This document shows positions 25,841 to 28,139 of a stretch of 28,139 nucleotides of DNA, piece by piece. The DNA is from an uncultured Collinsella sp. (GTDB taxonomy: Bacteria; Actinomycetota; Coriobacteriia; Coriobacteriales; Coriobacteriaceae), in NCBI GenBank assembly GCA_958407465.1, contig CATYIV010000029.1, positions 1 to 28,139 on the forward strand, written 5' to 3'. Positions within the stretch are counted from its first letter, which is position 1, and each line of letters begins with the position of its first letter. Made by a program: the position numbers and the translations under genes. The notes beneath the pieces are model-generated. The model did no database searches, was not told the DNA's origin, and worked only from the letters and a program-made list of their open reading frames with translations.

Positions 25841-27730
25841 CTAGGCCTTGGCAGCCTCGGCGTCGACAGGAGCCTCGGCGGCAGCGGCGCGGCCGTACTC
25901 GGCCTTGCCCATCTCGGACCACTCGGGCTCCTCGTCGGGCATGGAGCCAGCCTCCTTGCCGAAGAACTCCTTGAGGCAGTTGACGGCGACGATGAGACCC
26001 AGGACCATCAGCAGGACGGCGAAGACGAGCTGCAGGCCCTTGGTGGCGGCGACGGAGACGGCGTCCGTGGTGGCAGTAGCCGGGATGGTACCGAAGAAAC
26101 CGTAGGCCTGGACGGCGGTCATGCAGCCCATGGCGCTCTGGACCAGCGAGGTGAAGGTGCAGCAGAGCAGGAAGGCGACGGGCACGTAGAGCATCCAGCC
26201 CTTGCGGCCGGTGCACTTGCAGAACACGGCGAGGGTGATCATGGTCATGCCGCCGAGCAGCTGGTTGGAAGCACCAAAGAGCGGCCAGATGTTGGCATAG
26301 CCACCAAAAGCGAGGGCGAGACCGGGAAGCAGGGTAACGACCGTGGCGAACCAGGGGTTGCCGAGGACCTTCATGTAGCCGGCCTTGGACTCGATGGCCA
26401 GGGCATCGTTGGTCTGGGCAAAGAACTCGGAGAACGAGGTGCGGGCGATGCGGGCGACGGCGTCGAGCGAGGTCAGAGCCAGAGCGGAAACGTTCATGGT
26501 CATAAAGACGGTAGCGAGCGTGCCGTCAACACCGAAGGCCTGCATACCGCGGGAGATGCCAGCGGCGAAGATCTGGAACGGGGTGGAAGCGACACCGGCG
26601 TTGAGGACGCCGGTACCGGCGGTGTTCATGTCGGAGAACATGATGCCGGCGACGATGATGGCAAGGATGCCGACGAAGGACTCGACGATCATGGCGCCGT
26701 AGCCGACCTTGACGGCGTCCTGCTCCTTCTCGACCTGCTTGGAAGAGGTGCCGGAAGAAACGAGGCTGTGGAAACCGGAGAGAGCACCGCATGCGACGGA
26801 GACGAACAGGACCGGGAACATCATGCCGGAGGCAGTGGAGAAGCCGGTAAAGACCGGAGCGGTGATAGTGGCCTGACCGTTGACGCCCAGGACGACGATG
26901 CCGAGGACAGCGCAGACGATCATGACGATCATCATGATGGAAGTGAGGTAGTCACGCGGGGTCTTGAGCATCTGGATGGGCATAGCGCCAGCGAAGACCA
27001 GGTAGACCATGACGACGGCGAACCACTGGAACTTATCCAGGTAGACCGGGAACTGCATACCGACGGCGAACATGAGAACCATGAGGACCACGCCGGTGAC
27101 GAACTCGGCAGCGCCGGTGAGGTTGAACTTCTTCTGGGCCCAACCAAAGGCGATAGCGACGAAGGTGAACAGGATGGAGATGGTACCAGCGCAGCCGGCG
27201 GCATAGGACTTGGTGAAGTCGATGGCACCGGTAGCAGCACCAGAAGCGTCAACGGCCGGGGTGAACATGAACGTCTTGCAGACCATGTCGGTGAAAGCGG
27301 CGATGACGATGATGCAGAACAGCCAGCAGAACAGCAGGAACAGGCGACGGCCGGTCTTGCCGATGTACTTCTCGATGAGCTGAGCGAGCGACTTGCCGTT
27401 GTTCTTCATCGAAGCGTACAGGGCACCAAAGTCGTGGACGGCACCAAAGAAGATGCCGCCGACGAGGACCCAGAGCACGACGGGCAGCCAGCCAAAGGCC
27501 ATGGCGACGATCGTACCCGTGACAGGGCCAGCACCGCAGATCGAGCTGAACTGGTGCGAGAACGCAGTGAAGGCGGAGACGGGCGAGAAGCTCTTGCCGT
27601 CCTTCATGCGCTTGGCCGGCGTGAGGGCCTCTTTGTCAACGCCCCACTTGTTGGCCAGCCATCGGCCATAGCCCAGATAGCCGCAGGCGAGCACCGCCGC
27701 GGCCACAACCATGAGCAAAACTCCGTTCAT
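25841..27730 (-). CDS. cstA: Carbon starvation protein CstA, pyruvate/peptide transporter
   Basis: This 629-aa polytopic membrane protein belongs to the CstA family, whose members import pyruvate or peptides when carbon is short. Family blocks include GYGRWLANKWGVD, FSPVSAFTAFSHQFSSICGAGPVTGTI, VHDFGALYASMKNNGKSL, SGFHSLVSSGTSSKQ and WPLFGASNQLLGGMT. About 16 hydrophobic segments can be counted. The C-terminal 35 residues are soluble and Ala/Glu-rich. AGGAGG lies seven bases before ATG 27730. An intrinsic terminator sits in its leader, 37 bases upstream, so expression is probably controlled by attenuation. It is transcribed alone and ends at its own terminator. Pyruvate versus peptide specificity is not visible. 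Confidence 0.95.
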   Translation of the reverse strand: MNGVLLMVVAAAVLACGYLGYGRWLANKWGVDKEALTPAKRMKDGKSFSPVSAFTAFSHQFSSICGAGPVTGTIVAMAFGWLPVVLWVLVGGIFFGAVHDFGALYASMKNNGKSLAQLIEKYIGKTGRRLFLLFCWLFCIIVIAAFTDMVCKTFMFTPAVDASGAATGAIDFTKSYAAGCAGTISILFTFVAIAFGWAQKKFNLTGAAEFVTGVVLMVLMFAVGMQFPVYLDKFQWFAVVMVYLVFAGAMPIQMLKTPRDYLTSIMMIVMIVCAVLGIVVLGVNGQATITAPVFTGFSTASGMMFPVLFVSVACGALSGFHSLVSSGTSSKQVEKEQDAVKVGYGAMIVESFVGILAIIVAGIMFSDMNTAGTGVLNAGVASTPFQIFAAGISRGMQAFGVDGTLATVFMTMNVSALALTSLDAVARIARTSFSEFFAQTNDALAIESKAGYMKVLGNPWFATVVTLLPGLALAFGGYANIWPLFGASNQLLGGMTMITLAVFCKCTGRKGWMLYVPVAFLLCCTFTSLVQSAMGCMTAVQAYGFFGTIPATATTDAVSVAATKGLQLVFAVLLMVLGLIVAVNCLKEFFGKEAGSMPDEEPEWSEMGKAEYGRAAAAEAPVDAEAAKA

Positions 27731-27765
27731 TACATTTCCTCCTCTAAAAAGAACTTCCTAGACAT

Positions 27766-27804
27766 AAAAAATGAGGGCCGTCGGTTGCGCTCGACGGCCC
27801 TCAT
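27766..27804 (-). terminator. Intrinsic terminator inside the cstA leader (attenuator)
   Basis: ATGAGGGCCGTCG (27771-27783) and CGACGGCCCTCAT (27792-27804) form a perfect 13-bp stem. On the minus strand it is followed by TTTTTATG. It lies between the promoter at 27972-28000 and the cstA start at 27730, so transcripts must read through it to express cstA. Confidence 0.88.
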
Positions 27805-27810
27805 CTTCAT

Positions 27811-27892
27811 CAGCCGCCCGTTATCGTACGGGCTAGCTGTATGTGCTAACCCGCATCAGATAATTACTACGCTGATAATGTTTAGCTGATGC
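27811..27892 (-). promoter_or_regulatory. Alternative hairpins in the cstA leader
   Basis: On the minus strand, GCATCAG (27886-27892) pairs with CTGATGC (27853-27859); GGGTTAGC (27845-27852) with GCTAGCCC (27830-27837); and GCCCGT (828-833 of this block) with ACGGGC (816-821), extended by CAGC/GCTG. The second and third share bases 27830-27837 and so exclude each other, as in amino-acid attenuators. CATCAGC can also pair with the later GCTGATG. Confidence 0.6.
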
Positions 27893-27900
27893 GTGAACAT
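27856..27900 (-). CDS. Putative Ile/Val-rich leader peptide of cstA
   Basis: A 14-codon frame reads MFTHQLNIISVVII and then stops. Seven of its last eight residues except Ser and Asn-adjacent positions are Ile or Val (I, I, V, V, I, I), as in ilv-type leader peptides. GAAGAGGA (27911-27918, minus strand) lies ten bases upstream of ATG 27900; the frame is also open from ATG 27924, which would give 22 residues. It sits after a good promoter and before the leader terminator. No protein data exist to show translation, so this is a candidate. Confidence 0.6.
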   Translation of the reverse strand: MFTHQLNIISVVII

Positions 27901-27971
27901 GTCTAAGAAATCCTCTTCAATCATGATGCGAACGATCCGTGCGTGTTCACATCCCCCAGTGGTTGAAAAGG

Positions 27972-28000
27972 AGTATGAAACTTTAGTTACCTAAAGTCAA
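27972..28000 (-). promoter_or_regulatory. cstA promoter with internal palindromic operator
   Basis: On the minus strand, TTGACT (27995-28000) and CATACT (27972-27977) are separated by 17 bases, a near-consensus promoter. The spacer and -35 contain a palindrome, ACTTTAG...CTAAAGT (27980-27997), a likely operator overlapping the promoter. Transcription would start near 27965, giving a leader of about 235 bases. Confidence 0.8.
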
Positions 28001-28019
28001 CGCAAATTTGTAATGAATT

Positions 28020-28048
28020 TTCAACTTTTTTGGATTTCTCGGTATAAA
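28020..28048 (+). promoter_or_regulatory. Possible divergent promoter at the right edge
   Basis: TTCAAC (28020-28025) and TATAAA (28043-28048) are 17 bases apart on the plus strand and would drive a gene beyond the window. From 28049 to the end I see no start codon with a good ribosome binding site and no recognised RNA motif. Confidence 0.4.
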
Positions 28049-28139
28049 ACGCCACTGACCTCGGACTTTACCCCACGACAGTTTTTGCATGAGAGATGCC
28101 CCTGAGAGCCGCGGGAGCCGGGCGGCGCATATGAACTTT

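Noticed and set aside
28049..28139. Riboswitch at the right edge
   Set aside because: The GC-rich sequence after the possible plus-strand promoter could fold, but I could match it to no known riboswitch class and it is cut by the window end.

Overview
This 28.1 kb window reads as chromosomal DNA of a GC-rich Gram-positive gut actinobacterium. Codon use, a strong GC bias at third positions and the gene content (phosphoketolase, maltodextrin enzymes, alpha-glucoside PTS, CstA, Tat-type lipoprotein) fit Collinsella or a close coriobacterial relative. The genus is an inference from memory of protein style; no search was run. There are 15 well-supported protein genes, one tRNA-Gln, one probable leader peptide and an unusual amount of intergenic inverted-repeat structure.

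Layout. 1-383: no gene, but a nested inverted-repeat element. 384-4145 (minus): phosphoketolase (xfp) behind a LacI-family regulator; two near-identical LacI-type palindromes 21 bp apart sit at the xfp promoter. 4329-5291 (plus): murB. 5370-5505: a 33-bp perfect inverted repeat. 5514-6704 (minus): secreted coiled-coil/CHAP-type cell-wall hydrolase. 6971-8032: galE. 8253-12154: malQ and glgP, the maltodextrin/glycogen enzymes. 12252-12549: an array of eight 16-bp elements in alternating orientation, about 40 bp apart. 12689-17054 (minus): a complete sugar ABC importer (binding lipoprotein, two permeases, MsmK-type ATPase), with strong hairpins between some genes. 17361-18080 (minus): TreR-like GntR regulator, divergent from an alpha-glucoside PTS EIICB that is fused to a HAD phosphatase (18310-20760). 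20886-22943: polyprenyl diphosphate synthase and a signal-less peptidoglycan-binding-domain protein. 22982-23056: tRNA-Gln, followed by a tRNA-like fragment and repeats. 23477-25657 (minus): an orphan protein with a JetD/DUF2220-like Toprim end. 25841-27730 (minus): cstA, behind a long leader holding a small Ile/Val-rich ORF and an intrinsic terminator.

How the genes work together. The centre of the window is carbohydrate uptake and use: two alpha-glucoside or oligosaccharide import routes (ABC and PTS), MalQ and GlgP to process maltodextrins to glucose 1-phosphate, GalE for UDP-hexoses, and phosphoketolase as a fermentative route to acetyl-phosphate. A 10-bp motif TTGTTTAAAC occurs upstream of malQ and twice in the GntR/PTS divergent region, with a one-mismatch copy upstream of the ABC operon, so these genes may share a regulator. 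CstA (pyruvate/peptide uptake) appears to be controlled separately by attenuation.

Most interesting leads: the EIICB-HAD fusion, the alternating inverted-repeat array after glgP, the putative BCAA-type leader peptide of cstA, and the lone JetD-like Toprim protein.
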